DNA from: Acanthosepion esculentum
Taxonomy: Eukaryota; Mollusca; Cephalopoda; Sepiida; Sepiidae
Direction: 5' to 3'
DNA: 64,000 bases
Assembly: GCA_964036315.1 (NCBI GenBank)
Contig: OZ038487.1
Coordinates: 51,365,719-51,429,718 of the forward strand
A model generated the notes under the pieces. It ran no database searches. It had not been told where the DNA came from and saw nothing but the letters and a program-made list of their open reading frames with translations. Both the position numbers and the translations under genes were made by a program. How positions within the stretch are numbered: the first letter of the stretch is position 1; every line of letters begins with the position of its first letter. Below are positions 43,244 through 53,904 of the stretch, piece after piece.

Positions 43244-43991
43244 TCTCTATCTATAAAAGGCAGGATGTGTGTGTGTGTAACGAATGCACAGCCGCAATTT
43301 TCAACAGATTTGCACCAAAATTTACATTCACATGCTCCAAGTTAGTAAAAAGGCCAAGACCGACTTTGCATTTCCCACCTCCCATCGATAGTGGAAATAA
43401 TCCATTTTTTCATGCTTCTACGGCGGTTTTCATTTAGTTTGCGGCCATTTTCTACTGGCTAGAGTGAGAGCCTATAGCTGGCTGCCACGAATAGGCAGGA
43501 AAATTCTATTGGCCAGCATGAGAGCCAACAGCTGATTGACACGAATGTTAACTAGCATGCAAAAAAAATTGATAGCTGCATTCATCACAAGTGGGAAAAA
43601 TTTAAATCTGCATGGCACTTTACTCCAGTTGGCTCATTTGCTTGCTTAAAGTCAACATTGATTCTGATTCCACAGAACTGTGTTGGGTGTGAAAAAGTAT
43701 TTGTTGTTAACATTCTTTTTTCATTCGGTTTTTCCAGTTACGAGTCCTTTTTTAAAGCTGATCGTTTTGTGTTCTTTTTTCGTAACAGATTTAATGTTTA
43801 GTATAGAGCTTAGAAAAAATCTGCAGTGTGAGATAGGCAAGATGTAAGGCATGTAGCAACATCAGCATGGCAAAGGGCACTTCTTTAAAGGCAAGGAAGG
43901 GCAAAAATATTTTAAATCAAGTGATAGCGATTGCTGTATGAGTCGTACGATTTTTGAATCAAGCCCGGGCAATGCCGGGCCATGCTGCTAG
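43244..43991 (+). mobile_element. non-autonomous Helitron
   Basis: It begins TCTCTATCTATAAAAGGC after an A and ends CTGCTAG before a T, the TC...CTRR ends between host A and T. A GC hairpin (gcccgggcaatgccgggc) lies about 10 bp before the 3' end. The 5' end has the (TG)n run common in these elements. The 748-bp body has no Rep/helicase frame. It lies inside the interruption of repeat R1 copy 2. Confidence 0.9.
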
Positions 43992-44269
43992 TATTAAACA
44001 TAAAACCTTTAACATTAGAAGATATTGTGCAAAATGTGATTTATAAAATATCAAGAGTAATCAATGGATCATAGATACCATTAAACATCTAAAATATATA
44101 AATGGAACAGATTAATTAATTAAACAGTTCACTGACCTCAATTTTAGTTTGGAATTCTTTATTTCTGCTGTATTGAATCTCAATAAATTGCTTCAAGACT
44201 TGTTTCATTGCCTCTCTTTTAAAATTTCTATTAATTGCCATCATATTTTACAGGTCAGCTACACTATTA
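43992..44269. other. rest of the interruption in repeat R1 copy 2
   Basis: Together with 43111-43243 it forms about 410 bp that are absent from copy 1 and not part of the Helitron. Not recognised. Confidence 0.4.
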
Positions 44270-44511
44270 ATAATAATGAAGTAAACCCATTACTTTATAA
44301 CATTTCCTTTAAAAAATTTACCTCTTTTTGACTAATCTACCCTGCTGGTTAATGGTAACCTTAGGCCTGGCTCTCTAAAAAATTGTACACCATGCACTAA
44401 TGGGTTAAATAGTTTTGGCATCCGAGTGTAGTAGGAGTTAATTAAACCAAAGAAAGTATGAAACTTACTAATTATTAAATACAGGACTTGACTCCAATAT
44501 TTTGTCTTATA

Positions 44512-44520
<9 letters not shown>
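44270..44520 (+). repeat. dispersed repeat R1, copy 2, right half
   Basis: Matches 825-1075 in order (cccattactttataac, ctaatctaccctgctgg, taggagttaattaaa). Confidence 0.7.

Positions 44521-44551
<31 letters not shown>
44518..44551. repeat. (TA)n microsatellite
   Basis: Abuts the nested inverted repeat. Confidence 0.95.
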
Positions 44552-44555
<4 letters not shown>

Positions 44556-44990
44556 AAAATGACAATTGGAAAAATCTTGGATTTTGCCGACACGTTTCGT
44601 CTTCTGACTTTTTCAAGGCAAAAATGAAATCGAAATATCTCTGTTGTTACATTAAAATCCAAATTTAAAAACATGGACGCTTCTGTCCAAGCCTTTTTTT
44701 CTGGTTAATGTAAATTATATTTATAGTAAGAGATTTTTTTTTTTTTTTTTTTTCCCATGTCGACAATATAGTTAAATTCCCAGATCAACTCTGTGGACAA
44801 GACATGTTGGTATAAAATGACAATTGGAAAAATCTTGGATTTTAATGTAATAACAGAGATATTTCGATTTCATTTTTGCCTTGAAAAAGTCGGAAGATGA
44901 AACGCGTCGGCAAAATCCAAGATTTTTCCAATTGTCATTTTATACCAATATGTCTTGTCCACAGAGTTGATCTGGGAATTTAACTATATA
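44551..44990. mobile_element. nested foldback element FB7
   Basis: 44551-44663 is the inverse of 44835-44945. Independently 44765-44842 is the inverse of 44913-44990 (gttaaattcccagatcaact against agttgatctgggaatttaac). The element therefore contains three copies of the aaaaatcttggatttt end. A hammerhead-like relic lies in each long arm, and (TA)n lies at both outer ends. Confidence 0.85.
44868..44926 (+). ncRNA. hammerhead-derived motif with damaged core (two inverted copies)
   Basis: Helix I (ttttgcc/ggcaaaa) is seven to eight pairs long. Helix III (AC-gc-GT followed by C) and the gaaac box remain, but CUGAUGA reads ttgaaaa. The inverted copy at 44565-44625 keeps a GTC/GAC helix II. Likely inactive descendants of a ribozyme. 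Confidence 0.5.
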
Positions 44991-45002
44991 TATATAAGCT
45001 AT

Positions 45003-45216
45003 GCATGAAAATATAAATGTGGATACTGACGTCAACATCAAGTGGTGACAGCTTATTTTCTGCTTCAGGTTTGGCAATTGCATGAAGCATAAACAGATTT
45101 GTATTGACCTCAGTGTGAACATTTATATTTACATACATATATTCATATACACTCTATCCCTGATATTGAGAACTTTTACCCATGAATATAGTATACCTTA
45201 ACACTATATTTTTATT

Positions 45217-45222
<6 letters not shown>
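45003..45222 (+). mobile_element. FB1 copy 5
   Basis: Left arm (aaatataaatgtggatactg, gtcaacatcaagtggtgaca) and right arm (gtgtgaacatttatattt) are inverted. They are followed by cactctatccctgatattga and (TA)n at 45221-45262. Confidence 0.75.

Positions 45223-45262
<40 letters not shown>
45221..45262. repeat. (TA)n microsatellite
   Basis: About 40 bp. Confidence 0.95.
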
Positions 45263-45268
<6 letters not shown>

Positions 45269-45269
45269 A

Positions 45270-46245
45270 TATATATATTATTAATTTACTAATTTAAAAA
45301 TATGGTCCCATCACTACAAAGGAATTACCATGTTTCAAAAACAGAAACTAAAACTTCAAATTCAATTATACAATTAAATTAAAGTCTCTAGTCCTATTTC
45401 ATTTTCAAGTGAATTTTGGAATAACTTATTTTGAAATTTACTGAGTTTTATGCATTCATAATATTAGTTCCTAAGGATATGGGGAAATTCAATCATTTTA
45501 ACAAGGGATGGTAGGGTATTCATTTTCTCTGACAACTATTGTATCAAAATATGAGTTACTTTTGAAAAGAGGTTAAGATAAGGTAAGGTAAGGGTGCCTT
45601 TCCCAACGAATGATGACATCCATTCAATGCATGTCATCTGGTCTTTATCAGTGACAAAATGTTTTTCCGGCAGATTTATTTTGCTGTTAAATTTGTACTT
45701 GTATACATAAAGATTTTTTCTAAAAGGGTTTTTTGTATATAAATACGTCGTATTGAACTACAATTTTAAAATATTATTCTCAATCTTAATTACTAATAGA
45801 TCATAGTACTTTCTTAAAACAAACAAATGTAATAGAATTACTTAAATTATTTAAAAATTATTATTAAATATCAAATATAAATATGTATATTTCATTTATC
45901 AGCTTTTTTTAAACATTAAGGAAAATTTTTGACAATGTCGACAAAGAATACTATTTCTTTTCTTTGATTAAGTAAATTTTTATTTTTATAAACCTAGGAA
46001 TATATAGTTTCTCATGTATGCACAAAGGACATGGGTCATTTAATGATCTACATATTCAAGCTTTTCTTATTAATTTCCATTTCACAGTAGGTGTTTTATT
46101 AGTTTCTTTTAAGTGCCAGAAATATTTCAATAGGCACATCTGATTTCGGTATTTATTTATCCTAAAAGAACTTTGATGTATAAAATAAAAATAAAATAAA
46201 ACTTTACTGTATAAACAACTCGCATTTTTAAATCTCATTCACTTA
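45270..46245 (-). pseudogene. Penelope-like element relic, GIY-YIG C-terminal part
   Basis: The reverse strand near 46140-46010 reads CLLKYFWHLKETNKTPTVKW, KLIRKA, then NDPCPLCIHEKLYI. This matches the C-terminal half of PLE GIY-YIG proteins (the Leu-x-Lys-Tyr/Trp helix and a CPLC zinc pair) and the copy at 49940-50165. The plus-side words at 45300-45480 parallel 49495-49700. It has stops and is decayed. Confidence 0.65.
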
Positions 46246-46249
46246 AAAT

Positions 46250-47430
46250 ATTTTAAAATCAGAAGATATTTTTAAATCATATTCACTTAAAAATATTTTT
46301 TAAATATGTAAAATATTGTTTTTTTTAAAGAAAGCTGAAATTGCATGGACGCAATCACAGAGAGTTGGAAATAGGGAGAGGTGGAAAGAGTTAAGTGGAA
46401 AGACAGAGGTGGAAAGAGAGAGAGGTGTGGAGAGAGAGAGAATTGGAAAGACAGAGATGTGGAAAGAGTTAAGTGGAAAAACAGAGGTGGAGAGAGAGAG
46501 AGGTTGAAAGAGAGATGTGGAAAGAGAAAGGTGAAAGAGAGAGGTGAGAAGAGAGAGAGAGAGAGGTGGAAAGAGAGAGGTGGAAAGAATATTAAATCAT
46601 ACACCCGATTCATAGACTTTTAATATTATACCACCCATGTCACTGAAGGTTCAGATTATAAAAAAATTGCCTGTTTGAAGAAAGTCAAAATAAAAATACT
46701 TACTGTATAAACAAATCATATTTTGAAATTATATTCACTTGAAAATATTTTTAATTATGGCAAAAATATTTTTTAAATATTTAAAATATTGTTTATGTAA
46801 AGAAAGCTGAAATATAAATAAGCACAGATTCAATCACAGGAAAATAGAAAAAGAAAGGTGTAAAGAGAGAGAGAGAGGTGGAAATAGTGAGAGATAGAAA
46901 GAGAGAGCATTTTTTTTTTTTGGTTTCACTGTCAATTCAAGTATACACACCATTTCCTTCTCTCCCAACTTCCTACATGATAATAAATTTACATCTTTCT
47001 TTTCCCCACTCTCTATATATGATTTTGTATGCAAAGTGGAAAACACACAAGCAAGCAAGCATAGTTCACAGAGTTTTAGTATTATGAAGATTTAGTTGAA
47101 AATATTTTTAAATATGGCAAAAAATATTTTTTAAATATTTAACATACTGTTTGTTTAAAAAAGCTTAAATATAAATAAGCATGCACACAATAACGGGAAG
47201 GTGTAAAGAGAGAGGTGTAAAGTGAGAGGGGTGGAAAGAGAGAGTTGGAATGAGAGAGTGTTTTTTTTTTGGTCTCACTGTCAATTCATGTATAAACACC
47301 ATTTCCTTCTCTCCGCCCCCTATCCTACATGATAATAAACTTACATCTTTGTTTCCCCACTTCTCTATATAAGACTTTGTGTGCATGGTGGCACACACAC
47401 AAGCAAGCAAACAAAGTTCACAGAATCTGT
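46250..47430 (+). repeat. segmental triplication, about 370-400 bp unit
   Basis: Units start near 46250, 46720 and 47095 (aaaatatttttaaatatg, agaaagctgaaat, then a GA-rich gagaggtggaaagaga part). Units 2 and 3 continue with ggtytcactgtcaattcawg, acaccatttccttctctcc and acaagcaagcaa. Unit 1 lacks that second half. Confidence 0.8.
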
Positions 47431-47600
47431 CTATATTTCTGAGATGAGGTGCTATGCACACTATTTATATTATTCGGACTATTGTGCTCATCTTTGTTAA
47501 ATACTGTACATAACACCTCATCTCAGAAATATAGACAGATACTGAAGGATTAAATATGGCAACAAAGATGAGGACAATAGTCCGAATAATGTAAATAGTG
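47430..47600. mobile_element. rearranged SINE family 4 ends in inverted layout
   Basis: ctatatttctgagatgaggt (47432) is the inverse of acctcatctcagaaatatag (47515), and ggactattgtgctcatcttt (47476) is the inverse of aaagatgaggacaatagtcc (47563). Both pairs are the two ends of the element at 27481-27885, so the ends are present twice in opposite sense and the middle is gone. Confidence 0.75.
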
Positions 47601-47609
47601 AAAATTTCA

Positions 47610-48520
47610 CAGAGTTCGAGTATTATATATAGACAAGGAGATGCTGAGAAGTTATCAACCAAGGCCACATCCAAAAATCACTATTCTGATGTTTTGTTAA
47701 TGAAAAATGATGTTTTGTTTCAGGAAGTGGGTAAAGCCAAGAATATTTTAAAACAATTTATATATACATGTGCATGCAGATATATTTGTGTGTGGAGGGG
47801 TTGTGTGTATAGAAATACAAGCACACACACACATACACTAAATAAATGTGCTATTACATAGAATTTATGCATTTTCTGAATAAAACAATAAAATCTAAAT
47901 AAAATTGAAAAGAGTTAATAAGTTTGGTGATAAATTGTAGATTATGCATATTTCTGTATATTTTACAATATTAGTTTTCCTAAATTTTCTAAATTTTATC
48001 TCTTCATCTAATCCCTAAGCTTTGTGATTCTAGTTTTCATTTGTGTTAACATAGTAAGAGATGCTGGTTATTTCTAAGCTCTTGCATGCTTGTTTTGGAA
48101 GTCATTAATACTTCAATATAACAAGAAGGTTATATCTGTTATGAAAAATTTTGTGTTATACTCACATTACCAGACTAATTATATTCAGAATGTAATCCTG
48201 AATTTACCATGTAAATTTCTCTTTATCTAATTATCATGTTAAAAATAAGTTTTACAATCAACTGTTCAAAATTAAAACTGATGCTTGAATTTTTTACTGG
48301 AAGGTAAGAAAAGTAAGAGAATCTGCAGATAAATATATAATTCAGCTGAGTAAGGATTTCTTTGCTTAGCAAAGAAAGAATTACAGAAAAGAGGGTTTTG
48401 GCCAGCTCTTTTCTCAAATCGCACACACAAAATAATATATATATACATATATACATATGTGTGTTTGTGTTTGTGTGTATGTTCATATATATGTATATGT
48501 ATCTATCTGCATGTGTGTGT
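47610..48520. other. unassigned
   Basis: Short frames and short (GT)/(CA) runs only. Confidence 0.5.
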
Positions 48521-48535
48521 ATATATATATATATA

Positions 48536-48738
48536 CAGTGTAACCCGGATATAAGAGACCCGGATATAAGAGAAACCCGGATATAAGAGAAACTCGGATA
48601 TAAGAGAGATTATCTCTGGTCCCAAATTAGAGCCTGTGTTAATGTATATATAATAGACCAAACCCGGATATAAGAGAAACCCGGATATAAGAGACCTCTT
48701 TTCCGGTACCGGCAACTCTCTTATATCCGGGTTACACT
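48536..48738. mobile_element. pogo-like MITE, copy 2, complete
   Basis: Terminal repeats cagtgtaacccggatataag / inverse, with TA outside both ends. The word aacccggatataagagaa is repeated four times in direct order behind the left end and twice before the right end, so the terminal repeat itself has multiplied. No frame. The 96-codon minus frame is a translation of the repeats. Confidence 0.85.
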
Positions 48739-48739
48739 G

Positions 48740-48865
48740 CATATATATATTTAATGCATATTTGGGCAGCAACCATTCTTTTAAACGTTTCATTGAATAT
48801 GACAGACAAGGAAAATTTAATTCATTTTTTATTTAGTTTTTCCAGCATTGTTACATTTTTTATTT
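48740..48865 (+). repeat. repeat family R8, copy 1
   Basis: gggcagcaaccattctttta, tttcattgaatatgacagac and aagg match 53905-53960 and partly 50400-50440 (inverted). Confidence 0.55.
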
Positions 48866-48869
48866 GGTA

Positions 48870-49117
48870 GGAGTAAGGGGGTGCAAAAATTGTCTGTATT
48901 GTGACAGCGGGAATGGGGTGTTGAAAGTTGTTATAAATATAGAAAGACACTCACTTGAATTCCAGCTCCTACTAGTATTTGAAACAATGGAAAAACACAT
49001 CTTAAACAGTCAAACATGAACAGAAATTAAAATCACCTAAAAAGCAACCACCTTGAAAATGGCTGAAATGACTTGGGACAATATGGACAATTTTTCAATC
49101 CCTTACTCCCACCAAAT

Positions 49118-49120
<3 letters not shown>
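48870..49120. other. unassigned
   Basis: Nothing recognised. Confidence 0.45.

Positions 49121-49121
<1 letters not shown>

Positions 49122-49159
<38 letters not shown>
49122..49159. repeat. (TA)n microsatellite
   Basis: About 38 bp before FB1 copy 6. Confidence 0.95.
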
Positions 49160-49162
<3 letters not shown>

Positions 49163-49200
49163 GCCTGACGATTGCACTAGCATGAAACAGACTGTCACCT
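49160..49200 (+). ncRNA. hammerhead core, FB1 copy 6
   Basis: CTGACGA (49165-49171; position 7 is free to vary), a TGC/GCA helix II, GAAA (49184-49187), helix III ACA-gac-UGU and C at the cleavage site. Helix III is the same as in the SINE ribozymes. Helix I is cut off by the (TA)n boundary. Confidence 0.55.
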
Positions 49201-49302
49201 CTAAGTATTGACTTCTATGTTCACTTTTATATTTACACACGCTCTATCTCTGATATTGAGCACTTTATCCCATAAATATAGCACACTTTAAGACTATATT
49301 TC

Positions 49303-49305
<3 letters not shown>
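49160..49305 (+). mobile_element. FB1 copy 6 (right arm only)
   Basis: The ribozyme part, ttgacttctatgttcac, gctctatctctgatattgag, cataaatatagc, then (TA)n. The left arm is missing; the copy begins at (TA)n. Confidence 0.75.

Positions 49306-49352
<47 letters not shown>
49306..49352. repeat. (TA)n microsatellite
   Basis: About 46 bp. Confidence 0.95.
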
Positions 49353-49356
<4 letters not shown>

Positions 49357-49465
49357 CATGTGTGCAGTAAAATAGGAAAGAACACGTTAGGTAGATAATC
49401 CGGTGTTCCTTAGTATTTAGCTTTATTTTCAAAAAGACAGTGCTCCATACAGAAGTAGAGCTTAT

Positions 49466-50300
49466 ATTATAATAATATTTTTAGTTTTTAAAAATATGAT
49501 TCCTTCGCTACATAAGAGTTCTCATGTTTCAAAAGCGAGAGCCGAGACCCCTAACATCATTTTTTAAGTTATGTAGAGTTAAGGTGTCTGGACCCGCTTC
49601 CTTGTCAAGCGAGAATTTGGGAATAAGCTATCTTTTGGTTAGCAAGTGTTTATAAGTGCGGTATCATTGGAACATTAGTTGCTATGGAAACAGCTAGTTT
49701 TGGCCGTTGAAGTTAGGTGGTTTAAAGAGCTAAGAATTAAGAATTAATTATTATCTACAGGCCAGTCCCCTTCCAAAAATGCGTATGTTAGGTTATGTTT
49801 CATTATTATCTATTTGATCTGTTTATTTATTTGTTTATTTACATGGCTTTTTTTATCAAAGGGTTTTTCTCAATAATTATTGGGCTGAGTTTTTAAGGCT
49901 TTTAAATTATGGACTTAATTTGTTTAAATCTATTTATTAATTATTTAATGCGAAAATCATTTGATGACGACAGAACACCGTTAACTCATGTCTATGGTTT
50001 AGTAACTTTTCACTATTTAGAAATCTAATGATGTGCAGTTTTTCATGTAGGCACAGAGGGCATGGGTCATCCCAGGTTTTGCAAGTTCTAGTTCTATTTA
50101 TTATTTTCCATTTTACTTTCGGTGTTTTGTTCGTTTCCTTTAAATGCCAGTAGTATTGGGATAGAGAAATCAGACATCTCTATCCCAATACTACTCTACA
50201 TAACTTAAAAAATTATGTTAGGGGTCTCGGCTCTCGCTTTTGAAACATGAGAACTCTTATGTAGCGAAGGAATCATATTTTTAAAAACTAAAAATATTAT

Positions 50301-50305
<5 letters not shown>
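49466..50305 (-). mobile_element. PLE fragment enclosed by inverted arms (FB8)
   Basis: 49466-49572 is the inverse of 50195-50305 (tcgctacataagagttctca, gctctcgcttttgaaacatg). Between them the reverse strand at 50165-49940 reads LSQYYWHLKETNKTPKVKWK, IINRTRTCKTWDDPCPLCLH and EKLHI, then FLNSEKLLNHRHELTVFCRH. This is the C-terminal half of a PLE GIY-YIG domain with its zinc cysteines. The whole lies between (TA)n tracts. Confidence 0.8.

Positions 50306-50335
<30 letters not shown>
50305..50335. repeat. (TA)n microsatellite
   Basis: About 30 bp. Confidence 0.95.
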
Positions 50336-50337
<2 letters not shown>

Positions 50338-50429
50338 TTTCATTGAAGATAACTGATGAGTCACTACAATTAAACTTTTATTAAATTTTTGTTGCATTCA
50401 TACAAGTATAACTTGTATATAATGAGGAA

Positions 50430-50800
50430 TTGCTGCCCAAATACAAAATTATATATGTATGCATGTATGCACATAATGGATGGCTACTCTCAGTTTTTCC
50501 AAACACACCCATCCACTTGAAGCTAGCCAATCCCTGTTGCAGATGCCTGCTCATGAACATTTGTGTTCGTTCAACACCCACAGAGCTCACCTTTGATTTA
50601 TACTGCAACTATGCTGAGCAGACCTTAGTTACAGTTTCTAGGAGAGAGAGCACATTATCTGGCATGATCATCAGTTTGAACAATGATAGTAAGATTAAAG
50701 TCTTGATCACTATGACTTGTGAATTCTTGAGAGCACAACCATCAATTGCCTCCAAACAGTTATATCTTCCAAATTTTACTCTCAAGGCTATGGTCAAAAT
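50430..50800. other. unassigned block with open frames on both strands
   Basis: Plus frame of 143 codons (50430-50861) and minus frames of 75 and 80 codons overlap. None has a motif I recognise. The block is GC-richer and joins the tRNA-like part at 50800-50955 on its minus strand, so it may be the body of that element. Confidence 0.35.
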
Positions 50801-50955
50801 CTGTGGTGTAGTTTTCATGCACTTTCCAAAAGTGCCACATGCTGGGATCAATTCCCCATGACTGATAACATCAAAAAGTCACATTCTTGACAAATCAACC
50901 CTGGTCAAATTCAAACCCATGTTGTAAAGTGAACATTCTAACCACACACACACAC
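50800..50955 (-). mobile_element. tRNA-derived SINE family 3, copy 2
   Basis: Reverse strand: gtggttagaatgttcacttt (A-box-like), catgggtttgaatttgacca (B box), gggttgatttgtcaagaatg, as in 36632-36760. Confidence 0.6.
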
Positions 50956-51074
50956 ACACACACACACATATGTACATATAAATATATATACATTTCTTAT
51001 AACTACATACATTATATTTAGTGGATGTTTGAACAGAAGGTTTTGTTTTTCTTATAATATATTTTCATCTCATC

Positions 51075-51605
51075 TTTTTAATCATTTCACCTCAAGCAAG
51101 GCAATAAAGTCACTAAAATACAAGGGTTTAATGAGTGTGATAGAATATGAGAAAAAAACACTATTAAGGAGAGAGAACAATAAAAAAACAGGAATTAAGA
51201 AGACAGAAGATAACCTTTGACATTGGATTCACATTTTTGAAGATGAAAACTGACTGAGAAGCAAGAAACCTGAAGATAGTTTCACAAGTGAGAAGTGCAA
51301 GAAAAGAAAGTATTAGAATAGAACTTATGGTAACATCTAGTCATTTCAGCTGTAAAAGCCGAGACGCCAGGTCAGGTACAATAATATTGCAGATTCTTCT
51401 TTAGATTTTATCAAGAATCTCTAAATACATAGCAGAGGCACCTGGCCATATGTAGCAGCAATATTCAGAGCACAAACAAATGGTAAACTTATAAATATGT
51501 AAAGTAGATTTGGGCAATAAAAATTGTCTAACCCAACACAATATTAATCATTCAATATAATCATTCCATTTCATGACAACAGTAAATGTACCCTCTCCCC
51601 ATCAA
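51075..51605 (-). mobile_element. LINE-A 3' relic
   Basis: The 3' tail (aatcatttcacctcaagcaa) is at 51078. The reverse strand then passes the decayed KFKCNVN, NSFF and GASAMYLEILDKI regions and ends near a KWNDYIE-like piece at 51590. Confidence 0.8.
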
Positions 51606-51889
51606 ACATTATGCAAGTACAAGAATTTATCTATGTGGAAAGTGTTTAAACAGAAAATGGAAATCTAAAAGTGCATTGGAATAGGAAATGAAGCCATTCA
51701 AAAATTAAATCATTGACATCTTCATCAGTTCCATGACCAGGTGTGGTCATAAGGTCACAGTACACCTGAGCACCTGACCAGTTTCCTCAATATGTTTTTG
51801 TTGCATGCTGATGCACGAGTCTCTATGAATGATATTCTAGTTCTCTCAGTGATATTTTCACCCCATTTTTCCTGGCTGCTTTTTTGTTG

Positions 51890-52085
51890 AAACAGAGGTT
51901 GGAAATGAAATGGTAATCTTTATAACATCAACACAAATACAATACTTGCCAGCAACATGAAGTAGGTAAACCACTGCTAGTGATGGACTATTTAGCATAT
52001 TACCTCCACTTACAATAGTACTCAACATATTTATGAGGACTGGGACATACCCATTAGTGTTCATATGTATGGTATATAACACTTT
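51890..52085. repeat. repeat family R4, copy 2
   Basis: gacatacccattagtgttca and its setting match 17740-17800. Confidence 0.4.
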
Positions 52086-52089
52086 TCTT

Positions 52090-52470
52090 TTCTCTAAGGT
52101 GTAGGATGGCAGTGGAAAGATTCTTTAGTACATGTCTGTATCATTTCAACTTTCACTTGTTGGGGGTTATGAGGTACTCTTTGCTTTACATCTGCTGTTA
52201 ATGTGCAATATTCACAGGCATGCAGGAAGATTGAGAAGGCCAATATACACAACAGTCTGATCTTTCAGGCAGAGGTTCTTGCCTTTCCAGATTGTTCTAC
52301 GTTTTGCAACAGCTGCCATTGTTTGTGCTACTCTTGAAAGGATTTATATTCTAGAGCCATCTCCACTGATAATCAAGCCAAGATATTTTAATTGTGTCAC
52401 TAATTTAAGATCCTGTGCACTGATTTTTAAGCTGTTTGAAATCCCTTTCTCATTGTTCATCATGAGTTTT
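52090..52470 (-). mobile_element. LINE-D relic (RT thumb and C-terminal part)
   Basis: Reverse strand: SLKISAQDLKLVTQLKYLGL, IISGDGSRI, ILSRVAQTMAAVAKRRTIWK, GKNLCLKDQTVVYI and LHACEYCTLTADVKQRV after frame changes. This is the region after the YADD motif of a non-LTR retrotransposon distinct from LINE-A to LINE-C. Confidence 0.7.
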
Positions 52471-52499
52471 TTTTTTTTTTTTTTTTTTTTTCAGCATTA

Positions 52500-53370
52500 A
52501 TCTCCCTCCATACCATATGATGTTTCATCCTGGTACTTCATCAGACTATTAATTTTTTATTAAAAACATTTCATTTTTCATCATTTTCCTAACTTTTGCT
52601 GGTATTTTGCATCAATAAAAGAGTATAAGAAAAAAGAAAGCTGATGAATAAAGAATTAAATATATTTTTTAAATATTACTTTCTTTCATTAGATGATATT
52701 AATTTGGCAATTATCTGTTACAAATTGCCTTAATTTACAAAATTATGGCGAATTAAGCGAGTCTAGAACGGAAGAAAAAACAAATACCTCAGATTAGGTC
52801 ATCCTTCATAGACACAACAAAAACATCATTTTTGAAAAAATAAACAATACAGAAGAAAATATAATCAGCTATAAGTTTAGGAGTGTATCAAAACTTATCA
52901 AAAATAATGACAGTGAATTAATAATATTGCATAAATACAATTAATATTCTAATCTATATAATTTCTTGACAAACAATCCTTGTTTTACATTTCCCAGTAA
53001 CTTTGGGGTAAAGTTTTTATATCATTGTTCACCCAATACATGGCCCAAAAGCCACTGAAGGTAGAGGGTTACTAAAGGGGGTTAATGAGAGTGCATCAAT
53101 GGAGGTGGAACAGGTGTGCATATTATAAGGATTTGTAGGATAGATAATGGTTGACTCAGGGGTGCATTCTCTCAGGTGTGTTCCAAGTGACAGTTCTGGA
53201 AAAGAATCTGAGTGGAATCTCCTCATCACCAAAGGAATATGAGGATGAGTTAAAATTGTGTATATGCTATGCAAGTCCCAGCTGTGAAGGTCTCAAAACT
53301 GTGCTGTGATTTTTACCTTTGATTTTTGATGAAAAATGAAGAAGATAAGTGAAGCCATTGTTTGCATTTT
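52500..53370. other. unassigned; poly-T at 52466-52492
   Basis: No motif recognised. The poly-T lies at the upstream side of the LINE-D relic. Confidence 0.45.
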
Positions 53371-53374
53371 TAGG

Positions 53375-53445
53375 GCAACAAGACAGGAAGTTGGGGAGAG
53401 CCATGATTACTCACGTACTGAAGAATACTGAGAGTTTCAGCTGAT
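53375..53445 (+). mobile_element. LINE-B 3' end fragment
   Basis: acaggaagttggggagagcc atgattac matches the 3' end of LINE-B at 58890-58930. Confidence 0.6.
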
Positions 53446-53599
53446 ACTTATTGATTCTTATTGAAAATATTAATAACTTGGTTGAGAAGGACTCAGGCTC
53501 TATTATGCAAATCAATTGCAACAAATTTTCACCTTTTTCATGGATTTTTCATTTCTTAAACATCTTCTGAAAACTTTTAAAAGTAATGTGTGTGTGTGT

Positions 53600-53855
53600 G
53601 TGTGTGCACATAGGTAATGTAATGGTTAGTGGCTCAGAATGAGAAATTTCTGAAGTGAATTCATTACATTCACTTTCATGCAAATACATTTGAGAAAGGT
53701 ATTATCTATCTCTTCTCCTCTCAGCTATAGATTAAATAGCAGGTTGTCTAGCCATGGTTTGCAACCAGTCTAAGAAAAGGACAACTATAAATTCAAAACT
53801 GTATGTTGCCCTCGCATAGCACATAATAGACAGACATCAACTGTGGTCAACTTAT
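53600..53855 (+). mobile_element. tRNA-derived SINE family 2, copy 3
   Basis: A-box-like gtaatggttagtggctcag, B-box-like gaagtgaattcattac, then gagaaaggtattatctatct, cttctcctctcagctataga, and (TA)n from 53864. Parallels 4792-5135. Confidence 0.6.
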
Positions 53856-53859
53856 GAAT

Positions 53860-53863
<4 letters not shown>

Positions 53864-53900
<37 letters not shown>
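53864..53900. repeat. (TA)n microsatellite
   Basis: About 36 bp. Confidence 0.95.
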
Positions 53901-53903
<3 letters not shown>

Positions 53904-53904
53904 G

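Noticed and set aside
46287..46623. Frames rich in Glu/Arg/Lys (plus) and Ser/Leu/Phe (minus)
   Set aside because: They come from the GA-rich part of the triplicated unit.
48503..48793. 96-codon minus frame with repeated LISGFLLYPG
   Set aside because: Translation of the repeated end word of the pogo-like MITE.
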